Assembly (NCBI RefSeq): GCF_016741855.1
Contig: NZ_JAERRH010000007.1
Location: 62,001 to 126,000 of the forward strand
Length of the DNA: 64,000 nucleotides
Direction: 5' to 3'
DNA from: Streptomyces musisoli
Lineage (GTDB): Bacteria > Actinomycetota > Actinomycetes > Streptomycetales > Streptomycetaceae
Shown: positions 44,359 through 53,436 of the stretch, one piece after another
Position numbering within the stretch: the first letter of the stretch is position 1
Layout of the letters: the number at the start of each line of letters is the position of its first letter
Program-made: the position numbers and the translations under genes
Notes under the pieces: model-generated
Seen by the model: the letters and a program-made list of their open reading frames with translations, nothing else
Told to the model about the DNA's origin: nothing
Database searches by the model: none

Positions 44359-45117
44359 GTGGCGGCGACGGGCGACAAGTGGGTGATGACCCTCAAGGCG
44401 GCGGCGGCAGAGCCTGCCGGCACGCTGTTCTGCTTTCCCTACGCGGGCGGGAGCCCTGAGACGTTCCGTGGCTGGACCGACGGGATCGCGGACGACATCG
44501 AGCTGGTGTGCGTGATACTGCCCGGCCGGGGGCGCCGGCTCAAGGAAGCCCGCTACGACCGGTGGCAGCCCCTGGTGGACGATGTCTTCGAGGCGCTGTC
44601 ACCGCACCTGGACCGCCGCCACGCCTTCTACGGCCACAGTTTCGGCGGGCGCCTGGCCTACGAGCTGTCCCACCGGGCCGCGGCCGAGTACCCGGGGATG
44701 ACACGCCGGCTGTTCGTCTCCGGCTGCCGGAGCCCCGACATGCCGCAACGGCGCCCGTACATGCATCAGATGACGGAGAGCGACTTCCGCGACGCGGTGG
44801 CGGGCATGGGCGGCACTCCGGCGGAACTCTTCGAACAGGAGAGGCTGATGCGCCTGCTCCTGCCGACGGTGCGAAGCGAGATCCGGCTGGCCGAGCTGTG
44901 GGACGACCGCCACGCCTGCGGCGTGGACGTGCCCATCACGGCCCTGTACAGCCCGGACGATCCGATCGACGGCTGGGAGACCATGCGTGGCTGGCAGAAG
45001 TTCACCCAGCAGGATTACGAGCTGATCGAAGCTCCTGGCGGACATTTCTTCGTGGACAGTCACCCAGAGTTCGTAACAGATATCGTCAACACACGTCTGG
45101 GGAATTTGAATGGATAA
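44359..45117 (+). CDS. Type II thioesterase
   Basis: A 252-residue alpha/beta hydrolase. FCFPYAGGSPETFRGW is the N-terminal signature of NRPS/PKS editing thioesterases; the nucleophile elbow is YGHSFGGRLAYEL (Ser94), and the C-terminal His lies in APGGHFFVDSH. GTG at 44359, 10 bases after the carrier gene. The stop overlaps the next start by 8 bases. It may release the chlorinated amino acid or clear misloaded carrier. Since no larger NRPS module is nearby, product release is a real possibility (inference). Confidence 0.9.
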   Translation: MAATGDKWVMTLKAAAAEPAGTLFCFPYAGGSPETFRGWTDGIADDIELVCVILPGRGRRLKEARYDRWQPLVDDVFEALSPHLDRRHAFYGHSFGGRLAYELSHRAAAEYPGMTRRLFVSGCRSPDMPQRRPYMHQMTESDFRDAVAGMGGTPAELFEQERLMRLLLPTVRSEIRLAELWDDRHACGVDVPITALYSPDDPIDGWETMRGWQKFTQQDYELIEAPGGHFFVDSHPEFVTDIVNTRLGNLNG

Positions 45118-46693
45118 GATCGCCCTCTCGGAAGAGGCTCTATCTATTCATCAGAAGATCAATCGGACGGAAGCCGCTTACCCGGCGGAGAGCCTGAAGG
45201 AGCTCTTCGAGGCCGCTGCCGCCCGTCGTCCGGATGCCGTCGCGGTCGTCCACCGGGAGCGCAGGCTCACGTACCGCGAGCTGAACGGCCTGGCGAACAG
45301 CCTGAGCGGGCGGCTCCGCTCGGCTGGAGTGCACCCCGGCGACGTCGTGGGACTGTGCGTCAAGCGCTCCCCGGAGATGATCATCGCGATGCTGTCGATC
45401 ATCAAGTGCGGCGCCACCTACCTCCCGTACGACCGCACCTGGCCGGACGAGCGCCTGAGCGGGATCTTCCGCCAGGCCGGCTGCATCGCGCTGCTGACCG
45501 ACGCGTCCGACGAGATGACGGCCCGCTTCGGGGCGATGCGGGTGGTCCCCGTCGACCCGGCCGCACTGAACGCGGACGAGGAGAACCCTCCCCTGCGGGT
45601 CGGTCCCGACTCCATCGCCTACATCGTCTTCACGTCGGGCTCGACCGGATCTCCCAAGGGAGTGCCGATCCGGCACCGGGGCGTCGTCCGCCTGGTGTCC
45701 GACGCCTGCTTCGTCTCCCTCGACGAGAATGCCGTCATCCCGCAGCTGGCGTCGATATTCTTCGACGCCGCGGTCTTCGAGATCTGGGGAGCACTGCTGA
45801 ACGGCGGGACATGCGTGCTCTACCCGTCGGATCACGTCCGGCTGTCGGAACTGAAGCGGGTCGTGCGGCAGAACGGCGTCACGGCGGTCTTCGTGACGAC
45901 GGCGCTTTTCAACGTGATCGTGGACGAGGCTCCCGGCACCTTCGACGGCGTACGGACGATCCTCACCGGCGGCGAGGCGCATTCCCTGGGACACATCGAA
46001 AGAGCGCGGAAATACTACGGGAACGACCGGGTCGTCAGTGTCTACGGGCCGACGGAGTGCTCGGTCTTCGCCACCTACTACCCCATCCGGGACTCCGTCC
46101 AGGGCGATTCGGCGCTGCCGATCGGCCTGCCCATCCAGAACACGTCCCTGTACCTCGTCCGTGACGGCGTGCTGTGCGCCCCCGGCGAAGCCGGAGAGGT
46201 GTGCCTGGCCGGACCCGGGCTGTCGCCCGGCTATCTGGGAATGCGTGAGCTGACGAAGAAGAAGTACGTCGAGTACGACATCGACGGGGAAAAGGTGACG
46301 CTCTACCACACCGGAGACCGCGGCTTCTTCCGGGAGGACGGCAATGTCGTCTTCCAGGGACGGCTGGACGACCAGGTGAAGGTCAACGGCTTCCGGATCG
46401 AACTGGGCGAGATCACGCACTTCATGAACGAGGTGCCGCACGTCAAGCAGAGCTATGTCACCACGAGCGAGAAAGAGTCCGGCGAGAAGGTCGTGGTGGC
46501 GTTCGTGGTGCCGGCCGACGAGGCGTGTACGCCCCAGGCGTGCCACGACCACCTGGTCAGGAAAGTCCCCGGCTACATGCTGCCCGGGGAGATCCATGTG
46601 CGCGAAAGCCTGCCGCTGACGGGCTCGGGCAAGGTGGACCGCAGGGCGCTGTTGTCACAACGGAATGATCAGGAGGCTCCTGAGTCGCAGTGA
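45110..46693 (+). CDS. Stand-alone NRPS adenylation enzyme
   Basis: A 527-residue amino-acid adenylating enzyme with no condensation or carrier domain. Core motifs: YIVFTSGSTGSPKGVP (A3), FFDAAVFEIW (A4), SVYGPTECSVFATY (A5), YHTGDRGF (A7), QVKVNGFRIELGEI (A8) and the Lys of LTGSGKVDRRALL (A10). Reading the binding pocket by hand gives D-A-F-F-L-G-V-V-F, close to the known isoleucine code DGFFLGVVYK. The predicted substrate is Ile, allo-Ile or a similar branched amino acid. It overlaps the thioesterase gene by 8 bases and has a lower-GC start with CTA/ATT/CAT codons unusual for this window. Confidence 0.92.
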   Translation: MDKIALSEEALSIHQKINRTEAAYPAESLKELFEAAAARRPDAVAVVHRERRLTYRELNGLANSLSGRLRSAGVHPGDVVGLCVKRSPEMIIAMLSIIKCGATYLPYDRTWPDERLSGIFRQAGCIALLTDASDEMTARFGAMRVVPVDPAALNADEENPPLRVGPDSIAYIVFTSGSTGSPKGVPIRHRGVVRLVSDACFVSLDENAVIPQLASIFFDAAVFEIWGALLNGGTCVLYPSDHVRLSELKRVVRQNGVTAVFVTTALFNVIVDEAPGTFDGVRTILTGGEAHSLGHIERARKYYGNDRVVSVYGPTECSVFATYYPIRDSVQGDSALPIGLPIQNTSLYLVRDGVLCAPGEAGEVCLAGPGLSPGYLGMRELTKKKYVEYDIDGEKVTLYHTGDRGFFREDGNVVFQGRLDDQVKVNGFRIELGEITHFMNEVPHVKQSYVTTSEKESGEKVVVAFVVPADEACTPQACHDHLVRKVPGYMLPGEIHVRESLPLTGSGKVDRRALLSQRNDQEAPESQ

Positions 46694-46775
46694 CATGTGC
46701 GGCGTTCGGGCACCACACGCACGTGCCTGAGCCATGGGAATCCCGAATGAAGACGACAGAAGGGCAAGGATTTCA

Positions 46776-47789
46776 GTGACAGCGACCGGGTTGAGCATCA
46801 AGGCGGCGACTCTCTGGCTTCCGCCGACCAAACAAGGCCCTGCCGACGGCGAGGTCGGCGCGGCGGACCTGGAACGCATCGGCGTCGAGGAACTGTACGT
46901 CGCCCCGGACGACATCGCGCCGCCCCAGATGGCCGTGTTCGCCGCGAAGACCGTCCTGGAGACGAGCGGAGTCGCACCGTCCGACATAAGCTGCCTGGTC
47001 CACTCCTTCAGTTACCACCAGGGCTTCGACATGTGGTCGCCGGCGCACTACGTCGCCTTCCAGTCCGGCATCATCGAGGGGCTTCCCGTCAACGTGCAGC
47101 AGCTCTGCAACGGTGGCGGCCTGGCACTTCAGCTCGCGGCCAAGTGGCTGACCGCCACCCCCGACGCGAGCGCGGCCCTGGTCACGACCGCGGACCGGTT
47201 CTGCGCACCGGGATTCGACCGCTGGGCGACCGACGACGACGCGGCCTACTCGGACTCGGCGACCGCGGTCGTCCTCGGCCGGACCGGGGAGGGCGACGAC
47301 TTCCTGCACCTCCGTTCGCTGGAGATGGCGTCGGACACCGAGGGCGAGATCCAGATGCGGGGGAACGACGAGTTCACCTCCGTTCCGCTGGGCCACGGCA
47401 CCCCGATCGACCTGCGCCGCGCCAACAAGGTGTTCCGGGAGTCCGGCGCGGCGGCCCGCATGGTCAAGCTCGGTGTGCCCAAGCTGCACGAACTCGTCGC
47501 CCGGGCGCTGCGCTCGGCGGGCATCGAGACCAAGGACATCAGCAGCATCGCCCTGCCGCGTCTCACCCGGACGATGCGCGAGGGCATGTTCAAGCCCGCC
47601 ATCGCCGAGTACGTGGGCGGAAACCCCCGCTACGTCGAGACCGACACCGGCTGCCTCGGCGCCGGAGACTTCCTCGGCAACCTGGTCGACATCGAGGCCA
47701 CCCTGAACCCGGGCGAGTACGGGATGCTCATCCAGGGCACCGGCGGATACACCTTCACGTGTTCCGTGGTCCAGGCGCCGGCCGAGTAG
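46776..47789 (+). CDS. KAS III-like acyltransferase of the halogenase operon
   Basis: A 337-residue KAS III-fold protein. The nucleophile motif VNVQQLCNGGG carries Cys111. The usual His motif is changed to ALPRLTRT (Arg for His), and CLGAGD replaces the Asn-bearing GNxxA. It is related to the two copies in the glycosylation cluster but differs at the active site. In other pathways such proteins move acyl groups from a carrier to an alcohol or amine, so it may accept the chlorinated aminoacyl group from the carrier protein (inference). GTG at 46776 with AAGGA upstream is preferred; ATG 46734 in the same frame lacks a ribosome site. Confidence 0.8.
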   Translation: MTATGLSIKAATLWLPPTKQGPADGEVGAADLERIGVEELYVAPDDIAPPQMAVFAAKTVLETSGVAPSDISCLVHSFSYHQGFDMWSPAHYVAFQSGIIEGLPVNVQQLCNGGGLALQLAAKWLTATPDASAALVTTADRFCAPGFDRWATDDDAAYSDSATAVVLGRTGEGDDFLHLRSLEMASDTEGEIQMRGNDEFTSVPLGHGTPIDLRRANKVFRESGAAARMVKLGVPKLHELVARALRSAGIETKDISSIALPRLTRTMREGMFKPAIAEYVGGNPRYVETDTGCLGAGDFLGNLVDIEATLNPGEYGMLIQGTGGYTFTCSVVQAPAE

Positions 47790-47808
47790 CGCGGAGACCG
47801 GGGAGGAC

Positions 47809-49116
47809 ATGGCCGTGACGCCGAGTACATGGGACCGTGGAACGTACTCCCTGTGGCATGGGACCGTACCCACGTCGACGATCCTCGACCGGAGCGGACC
47901 CGCGGACATGTGGGTCAGGGGCGAGGGATCCTGGCTGATCGACGCCGCGGGAAACCGCGCCCTCGACGCCCGCGCGGGCGTGGGCAACATGATGCTCGGC
48001 TACGGCAGGACCGACGTCGTGGAGGCGATGACCCGGCAGGCGCAGGAGCTGCCCTACGTCTGCATGGTGCGGTGGGAACTGCCGGCTCCCGTGGTCGTCG
48101 AACTGGCGGGGGCACTCACCGAGATCGCCCCTTCCGGCCTCGACCGTGTGCGGTTCTGCCACACCGGCGGCGCGGCGGTCGAGAGCGCGGTCCTGATGGC
48201 CCGCTCCTACCACCGGAACAAGGGCCGGCGGGACAAGCGCCTCGTCGTGGGGCTGCGCGACAGCTACCACGGCAGCCCCATGGCGGCCATGGCGGCGAGC
48301 GGGCAGCGCATCATGCACTGGCTCTTCGGCCCGATGCCGGACGGCTTCGCCCACCTTCCGGAGCCGACCGGCGATTCCGGTACCGAACTCGCCGCCCAGC
48401 TGGACGCGCTGGGGCCGGAGCGCGTCGCCGCGTTGATACTCGAGCCGGTGAAGGGCAGGAACGGACAGCCGCTTCGCGACGCGTACCTGCGAGCCGCACG
48501 TGACTACTGCACGAAGAACGACATCGTCCTGATCTTCGACGAGGCGTTCACGGGGTTCGGGCGGATGGGGGAGATGTTCGCGGCCGGCATATCGGGTGTC
48601 TCGCCGGACATCATGTGCCTCGCGAAGGGCATCACGGCCGGTTACGCGGCGCTGGGCGCCGTCCTGGCGACCGACGAGATCTACCAGGCGTTCGACACCG
48701 GCAGCACGGTGTTCGCCCACGCGTCGACCACGGACGGCCATCCGGTGGCCTGCGCCGCGGCGCTCGCCGCGATCCGCGCGTACGTGAAGGAGGACCTGGT
48801 GGCCCACGGGCGGGCACTCGGCCGCCTCCTCCGCGACCGGCTGAACGACCTGCTCGAGGGGGCACCCACGTTCGGGGGCGTCCGGGCCGTCGGCGCGTAC
48901 GTGGCGGTCGACCTCGTGGACCGGGACGGCAGCCCGCTCTCGATGCAGGACCGCCGCGACCTGGAGTCGGCGTGCCGGCGGCAGGGCGTGCTGGTCCACT
49001 ACACGCCCGACACGGTCGTGCTGATGCCTCCGCTGACCATGACCACGCAGGAAGCGGAATTCGCGGCGGAACGGTTCGCGGGCGTCGTCTCCGGCCTGCG
49101 GCCGACCGTCGTGTAG
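47809..49116 (+). CDS. Class III PLP aminotransferase
   Basis: A 435-residue class III (omega) aminotransferase, fold type I. The cofactor motifs are clear: CHTGGAAVESAVLMAR (phosphate site), IFDEAFTGFGR (Asp to pyridine N) and CLAKGITAGYAALGAV (Schiff-base Lys in AKGI), then FAHASTTDGHPVACAAALA. ATG at 47809 follows GGGGAGG. Last gene of the halogenase operon, 19 bases after the KAS III gene. It could make the amino acid substrate or convert an aldehyde/ketone of the product to an amine. The amino donor is not predictable. Confidence 0.9.
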   Translation: MAVTPSTWDRGTYSLWHGTVPTSTILDRSGPADMWVRGEGSWLIDAAGNRALDARAGVGNMMLGYGRTDVVEAMTRQAQELPYVCMVRWELPAPVVVELAGALTEIAPSGLDRVRFCHTGGAAVESAVLMARSYHRNKGRRDKRLVVGLRDSYHGSPMAAMAASGQRIMHWLFGPMPDGFAHLPEPTGDSGTELAAQLDALGPERVAALILEPVKGRNGQPLRDAYLRAARDYCTKNDIVLIFDEAFTGFGRMGEMFAAGISGVSPDIMCLAKGITAGYAALGAVLATDEIYQAFDTGSTVFAHASTTDGHPVACAAALAAIRAYVKEDLVAHGRALGRLLRDRLNDLLEGAPTFGGVRAVGAYVAVDLVDRDGSPLSMQDRRDLESACRRQGVLVHYTPDTVVLMPPLTMTTQEAEFAAERFAGVVSGLRPTVV

Positions 49117-49285
49117 GGCGTCAACCGCCGGGGCCGGCCCGCCGCGGCCGTCACTTCTCCGCCGAAGACCGGAACGCTCCCATCCCCCCGACCGCGTGTG
49201 ACGTTTGAGCATGCGGGTGCGCTTGGTATTGCAGACAGCCTGTGTGACGGCTGTGCCCAAGCCACAGACATGAACTGGGGATGAG

Positions 49286-50614
49286 ATGGCTCCGCGTGCA
49301 GTACATCATCGGCGCTCGGTGAAGCACCGTGTCCTTGCCGGGGTCTCCGCCGCGGCGGCGGCCGGGATCGCGTTCACCGCGACGATGGCGATGAACGCCG
49401 AGGCGGCGTGGACGGCGACGTGGAGCGTGTCGGCCTCCGGCTGGACCCCCGACGACTCGCCCACGGTGTCGGTCGACCGGCAGGGCGACGCCCTCCTGGT
49501 CTGGAACGCCTGCGACCTGTCGACGCCGGGCTGCTACTACCGGATCCAGGCCAGGGTGAAGACCGCGGGCGGCACGGTGACGGCGATCCGCACCCTGTCG
49601 CCCGACGGTGCCGCGCCGTCCTGGCCGCAGGCCGCCTCCGACGACACCGGCGACTCGGCGGTGGTCTGGCAGCAGGACAGCCAGGTGGTGGGCCGCCGGA
49701 TCTCGGCCTCCGGCAGCCTCGTCGGTCCGCTCCAGAAGCTGTCCACGTCGGCGCCCGCGACCACCCCGGTGGTCGCCGTGTCCCCGGCCGGCAGCGCGAT
49801 GGCGGCCTGGACGGAGGTCCGCGACGGAAGCTGGTACGCGGTCGCCCGCCGCATGGGATCCGACGGCACGCTCGGCGCGCCCATCACCCTCGGCTCGGGC
49901 ACGGCGGACAAGCCGGCCGTCGCGGTGGACCGCAGCGGCCGGTTCGTCGTCGCCTGGGCACGCGACGCGGACGTCGTGGCCAAGCGGATCACGTCGACGT
50001 CCGTCTCCGCGGCGAAAGTGCTCACCTCGCCGATCGCGTCGTACGCCGGCTTCGGCGCGGTGCGGGTCGGTGTGGACCGCGACGGCGACGCCGTCATCAC
50101 CTACCACTCCGGCGGCGGCGCCCGCTCGCAGGTCTGGGCCTCCCGCTGGAGCCGCACCGGCACCCTGGCCGCCCCCCTGCGCATCTCGGCGTCCACGGAC
50201 AACGTGGGCTTCCACCACGCCCTCGCGACCGACCTCGGCGGCAACTCGATGATCGTCTGGACCCGCCACAACAGCAGCGGCGACCTCGAGCTGCTCGGCC
50301 GCCGCCTGTCCGCCGCCGGCACCCGGGGCGCCGTCACCGGCCTGGGCCTCGGCGACCGCCCCGACCTGGCCCTCGACGACGACGGCGACGGCATGCTGGT
50401 CTTCCACACGGTCGTCCCGAAGTCGACGCCCCCGTACAGCTACACCAGGACCAGCGCCCGCCTGATCAGCCGTACCGGCACCTTCGGCGCCACGAGGACC
50501 CTCACGTCGAACGGCCGCGTACCCCGGGTCGACACCCGCCCGGCCTCCCGGTTCACGGTGGTCTGGCAGCAGGAGAGCTTCCCCTACACGATCAGGTCGG
50601 TCACCGGTCCCTGA
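49286..50614 (+). CDS. Secreted repeat protein (beta-propeller-like)
   Basis: A 442-residue exported protein. The signal peptide has a twin-Arg-containing start (HHRRSVKHRVLAG) and a hydrophobic Ala-rich core, with likely cleavage after AEA near residue 38. The mature part carries at least five repeats of the form VAVDRSGRFVVAWARD, VGVDRDGDAVITYHS, LALDDDGDGMLVFHT, spaced about 45-55 residues. Such Asp/Gly-containing beta repeats suggest a propeller. No catalytic motif was recognised. ATG at 49286 has a weak ribosome site. Confidence 0.75.
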   Translation: MAPRAVHHRRSVKHRVLAGVSAAAAAGIAFTATMAMNAEAAWTATWSVSASGWTPDDSPTVSVDRQGDALLVWNACDLSTPGCYYRIQARVKTAGGTVTAIRTLSPDGAAPSWPQAASDDTGDSAVVWQQDSQVVGRRISASGSLVGPLQKLSTSAPATTPVVAVSPAGSAMAAWTEVRDGSWYAVARRMGSDGTLGAPITLGSGTADKPAVAVDRSGRFVVAWARDADVVAKRITSTSVSAAKVLTSPIASYAGFGAVRVGVDRDGDAVITYHSGGGARSQVWASRWSRTGTLAAPLRISASTDNVGFHHALATDLGGNSMIVWTRHNSSGDLELLGRRLSAAGTRGAVTGLGLGDRPDLALDDDGDGMLVFHTVVPKSTPPYSYTRTSARLISRTGTFGATRTLTSNGRVPRVDTRPASRFTVVWQQESFPYTIRSVTGP

Positions 50615-50780
50615 CCGGCTCCGACCGCGGCCGCACCTATAAGCTGGCCGGCCCAGGGGGTGCGACGCGCCGCCCGCCGCTTCGACCGGCCGGCGTAATC
50701 CGCCCGCGCCCGGCGTGTGGCCCGGCCGCCTTGGTGATTCGGTGTCGGGAGGAACGCCGGCGCGAGCAGGAGGTTTCCCG

Positions 50781-51743
50781 ATGGCCTCGGACCCGCCCGT
50801 ACCCTCCCGTCCCACGACACCGCGGCCCCTGACCGAAGCGGCCTTCCGCGACCTGTACCGCCGGCTGCGCGGCCGGGCCCCGGAGGGCGGCGAGAACCGG
50901 CGCGGCGCGCTCCACCGGCTGACGCCGGAGCGCGTCGTGGCGGCCGCCGCCGAGGTCCGGTGCGGGCGCACCGTGTCGCTGGCCGCGACCGTCGAGACGC
51001 GGAGCGCTCCGGACAGTCCGGAGCCCGCCTCCCACCGGATGACGGCTCCCGCGCACGGCGAGACCGGCGCACCCGGGCTCGTGTTCGCCCGCGACCGGTT
51101 CGCCATGAACGTGCACGGGGACGTCGACAGCCACCTCGACGCGCTGTGCCACGTGATCTTCGACGGCGAACTGTACGGCGGCGTCCCCGCGAGCACCGTG
51201 ACACCGGCCGGCGCCGGAGCGCTCACCCTCGATCTCGTGCGGGACGGCATCGCCGGCCGCGGTGTCCTCCTGGACATCCCGCGGCTGCGCGAGGTGCCCT
51301 GGCTCGATCCCGGCGACCAGGTGACCGCCGAGGACCTCGTCGCGGCCGAGGCCGCCCAGCGGACCGCGGTCGGACCGGGCGACCTGCTCTTCGTACGGGT
51401 GGGGCACCGCCTGCGGCGCCGCACCCTCGGCCCCTGGGACGTGACGCGCGCACGGGCGGGCCTGCATCCGACGGCCATGGAGTTCCTGGCCGAGCGGGGC
51501 GTGTCCGTCCTGGGATCGGACGGCAACAGCGACGCCGCGCCCAGCGCGGTCGCCGAGGTCGGGTTCCCCGTGCACGTGCTGGCCGTCAACGCCCTGGGGC
51601 TGCACCTGCTGGACTGGCTGGACTTCGAGGAGCTGGTACCGCACTGCGAGCGGCAGGCGCGCTGGCACTTCCTCTGCGTGATCGCCCCGCTGAGGCTCCC
51701 CGCGGCGACCGGCTCCCCGGTGAACCCGATCGCCCTGCTGTGA
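50781..51743 (+). CDS. Cyclase-family (PF04199) protein with altered metal motif
   Basis: A 320-residue member of the cyclase/formamidase family. The motif reads VHGDVDSHLDALCH: the second His, the Asp and the last His of HxGTHxDxPxH can be aligned, but the first His is displaced and the GT and Pro are lost. Typical flanking features are kept (LLDIPRL, GDLLFVRVGH, VLGSDGNSD, FPVHVLAVNALGLHLLD). ATG at 50781 follows AGGAGG. It is larger than the 261-residue relative at 18194 and belongs to the actinobacterial branch often annotated as cyclase. Substrate unknown. Confidence 0.75.
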   Translation: MASDPPVPSRPTTPRPLTEAAFRDLYRRLRGRAPEGGENRRGALHRLTPERVVAAAAEVRCGRTVSLAATVETRSAPDSPEPASHRMTAPAHGETGAPGLVFARDRFAMNVHGDVDSHLDALCHVIFDGELYGGVPASTVTPAGAGALTLDLVRDGIAGRGVLLDIPRLREVPWLDPGDQVTAEDLVAAEAAQRTAVGPGDLLFVRVGHRLRRRTLGPWDVTRARAGLHPTAMEFLAERGVSVLGSDGNSDAAPSAVAEVGFPVHVLAVNALGLHLLDWLDFEELVPHCERQARWHFLCVIAPLRLPAATGSPVNPIALL

Positions 51744-51855
51744 CCGTGCCGGTGCGGGCGACCGCTCCGGGTGCCGCACCCCCCTACGGCGCGTACGTTC
51801 GAAGGAGGCAGACCGGCACCGGCCGCGGACCAGGCGAACAAGGACGGTGGTTGCC

Positions 51856-53436
51856 ATGGACGCCCTGCCCCCGTACGACGTCATCGTCATCGGTACCGGT
51901 GCCGGCGGCGGCACCCTGGCCCACCGCCTCGCCCCGTCCGGCAAACGGGTGCTCGTCCTCGAACGCGGCGACTACCTGCCGCGCGAACGCGACAACTGGG
52001 ACTCCACGGCCGTGTTCGTGAAGGCCAAGTACCGGGCCCCGGAGTTCTGGCTGGACCGGCACGGCAACGAGTTCCCGCCCGAGGTGAACTACTACGTCGG
52101 CGGGAACACCAAGTTCTACGGCGCGGCACTGTTCCGGCTGCGCCCCGAGGACTTCGGCGAACTCCGCCACCACGACGGCATCTCCCCCGCCTGGCCCCTC
52201 GTTTACGACGACCTGGAGCCGTACTACACCCAGGCGGAGCACCTCTACCTGGTGCACGGCCGGCACGGCGAGGACCCCTGGGAAGGGCCGTGCAGCGCCC
52301 AGTACGCGTATCCGCCGGTCGAACACGAGCCGCGGATCGAGCAGTTGAGCGTGGACCTGGAGAAGCAGGGACTGCACCCCTTCCACCTGCCGATCGGGGT
52401 CAACCTCACCCAGGACGAGGGCGGCCGGGCCACCCACGGCAGCGTCTGCATCCGCTGCGACCGCGTGGACGGCTTCCCCTGCCTGGTCCGCGCCAAGTCC
52501 GACGCCCAGGTGATCTGCGTGGAGCCGGCGCTGGAGCACCCGAACGTGGAGATGATCACCAACGCCCGGGTGACCCGGCTGGAGACCGACGCCACCGGAC
52601 GCACCGTCACCGGCGTGGTCGCCGAGCTGCCGGGCGAGCGGGAGGCCCGGTTCTCGGCCGACGTCGTGGTCGTGGCGTGCGGCGCCGTCAACTCGGCGGC
52701 GCTCCTGCTGGCCTCGGCGAACGACCGGCACCCGCGCGGCCTGGCGAACAGCTCGGACGTGGTCGGCCGGCACTACATGCGCCACAACAACCTGGCGCTG
52801 ATGGCCGTGTCGAAGGAACCCAACGGCACCCGGTTCCAGAAGACCCTCGCCCTGCACGACTGGTACCTGGGCGCGGACGACTGGGAGTACCCGCTCGGCG
52901 GGATCCAGATGCTCGGCAAGTCGGACGCCGAGCAGATCCACGGCGAGGCCCCGCGCTGGGCCGGAGCCGTCTCCCCGGACATGCCGTTCGAGGTCCTCGC
53001 CCATCACGCCGTCGACTTCTGGCTGTGCGGAGAGGACCTGCCGCAGCCGGACAACCGGGTGACCCTGGAGGACGGCGGACGGATCCGGCTCACCCTCGAC
53101 GAGGGCAACAACATCGCCGGACTCCAGCGCCTGCGGCACAAACTCCAGCACATGCTCGGCCACCTCGGCATGCACGAGCACCGTCTGCTGTCCCGCAGCA
53201 TCTACCTGCACAAGGGCATGCCGATCGGCGCCACCGCACACCAGGCCGGCACGGTGCGTTTCGGCACCGACCCGGCGTCCTCGGCCCTGGACGTCAACTG
53301 CAAGGCGCACGACCTGGACAACCTCTACGTCGTCGACACCAGCTTCTTCCCGAGCATCGGCGCGGTCAATCCGTCCCTGACGGCCATCGCGAACGCCCTC
53401 CGCGTGGGCGACCACCTGCTGGAGCGGCTCGGCTGA
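51856..53436 (+). CDS. GMC-family FAD oxidoreductase
   Basis: A 526-residue glucose-methanol-choline oxidoreductase. It has an ADP-binding fold VIVIGTGAGGGTLAHRLA, YYVGGNTKFYGAALFRLRPE (quoted in part: GGNTKFYG) near the FAD, and a C-terminal catalytic region ATAHQAGTVRFGTDPASSALD with AVNPSLTAIANALR. The sequence resembles sugar or sugar-acid dehydrogenases more than cholesterol oxidase. ATG at 51856. There is no signal peptide, so it is likely cytoplasmic or membrane-associated. Followed by an SDR and cytochrome bd genes, which suggests substrate oxidation linked to respiration. Confidence 0.85.
   Translation: MDALPPYDVIVIGTGAGGGTLAHRLAPSGKRVLVLERGDYLPRERDNWDSTAVFVKAKYRAPEFWLDRHGNEFPPEVNYYVGGNTKFYGAALFRLRPEDFGELRHHDGISPAWPLVYDDLEPYYTQAEHLYLVHGRHGEDPWEGPCSAQYAYPPVEHEPRIEQLSVDLEKQGLHPFHLPIGVNLTQDEGGRATHGSVCIRCDRVDGFPCLVRAKSDAQVICVEPALEHPNVEMITNARVTRLETDATGRTVTGVVAELPGEREARFSADVVVVACGAVNSAALLLASANDRHPRGLANSSDVVGRHYMRHNNLALMAVSKEPNGTRFQKTLALHDWYLGADDWEYPLGGIQMLGKSDAEQIHGEAPRWAGAVSPDMPFEVLAHHAVDFWLCGEDLPQPDNRVTLEDGGRIRLTLDEGNNIAGLQRLRHKLQHMLGHLGMHEHRLLSRSIYLHKGMPIGATAHQAGTVRFGTDPASSALDVNCKAHDLDNLYVVDTSFFPSIGAVNPSLTAIANALRVGDHLLERLG

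Noticed and set aside
44359..45117. Thioesterase as the SyrC/CmaE-type aminoacyl shuttle
   Set aside because: The N-terminal FCFPYAGGSPETF motif and GHSFGG with Ser nucleophile mark a type II thioesterase; the SyrC/CmaE shuttles use a Cys nucleophile.
46734..46775. ATG 46734 as start of the third KAS III gene
   Set aside because: No ribosome site upstream; GTG 46776 has AAGGA at a suitable distance and matches where the conserved sequence begins.
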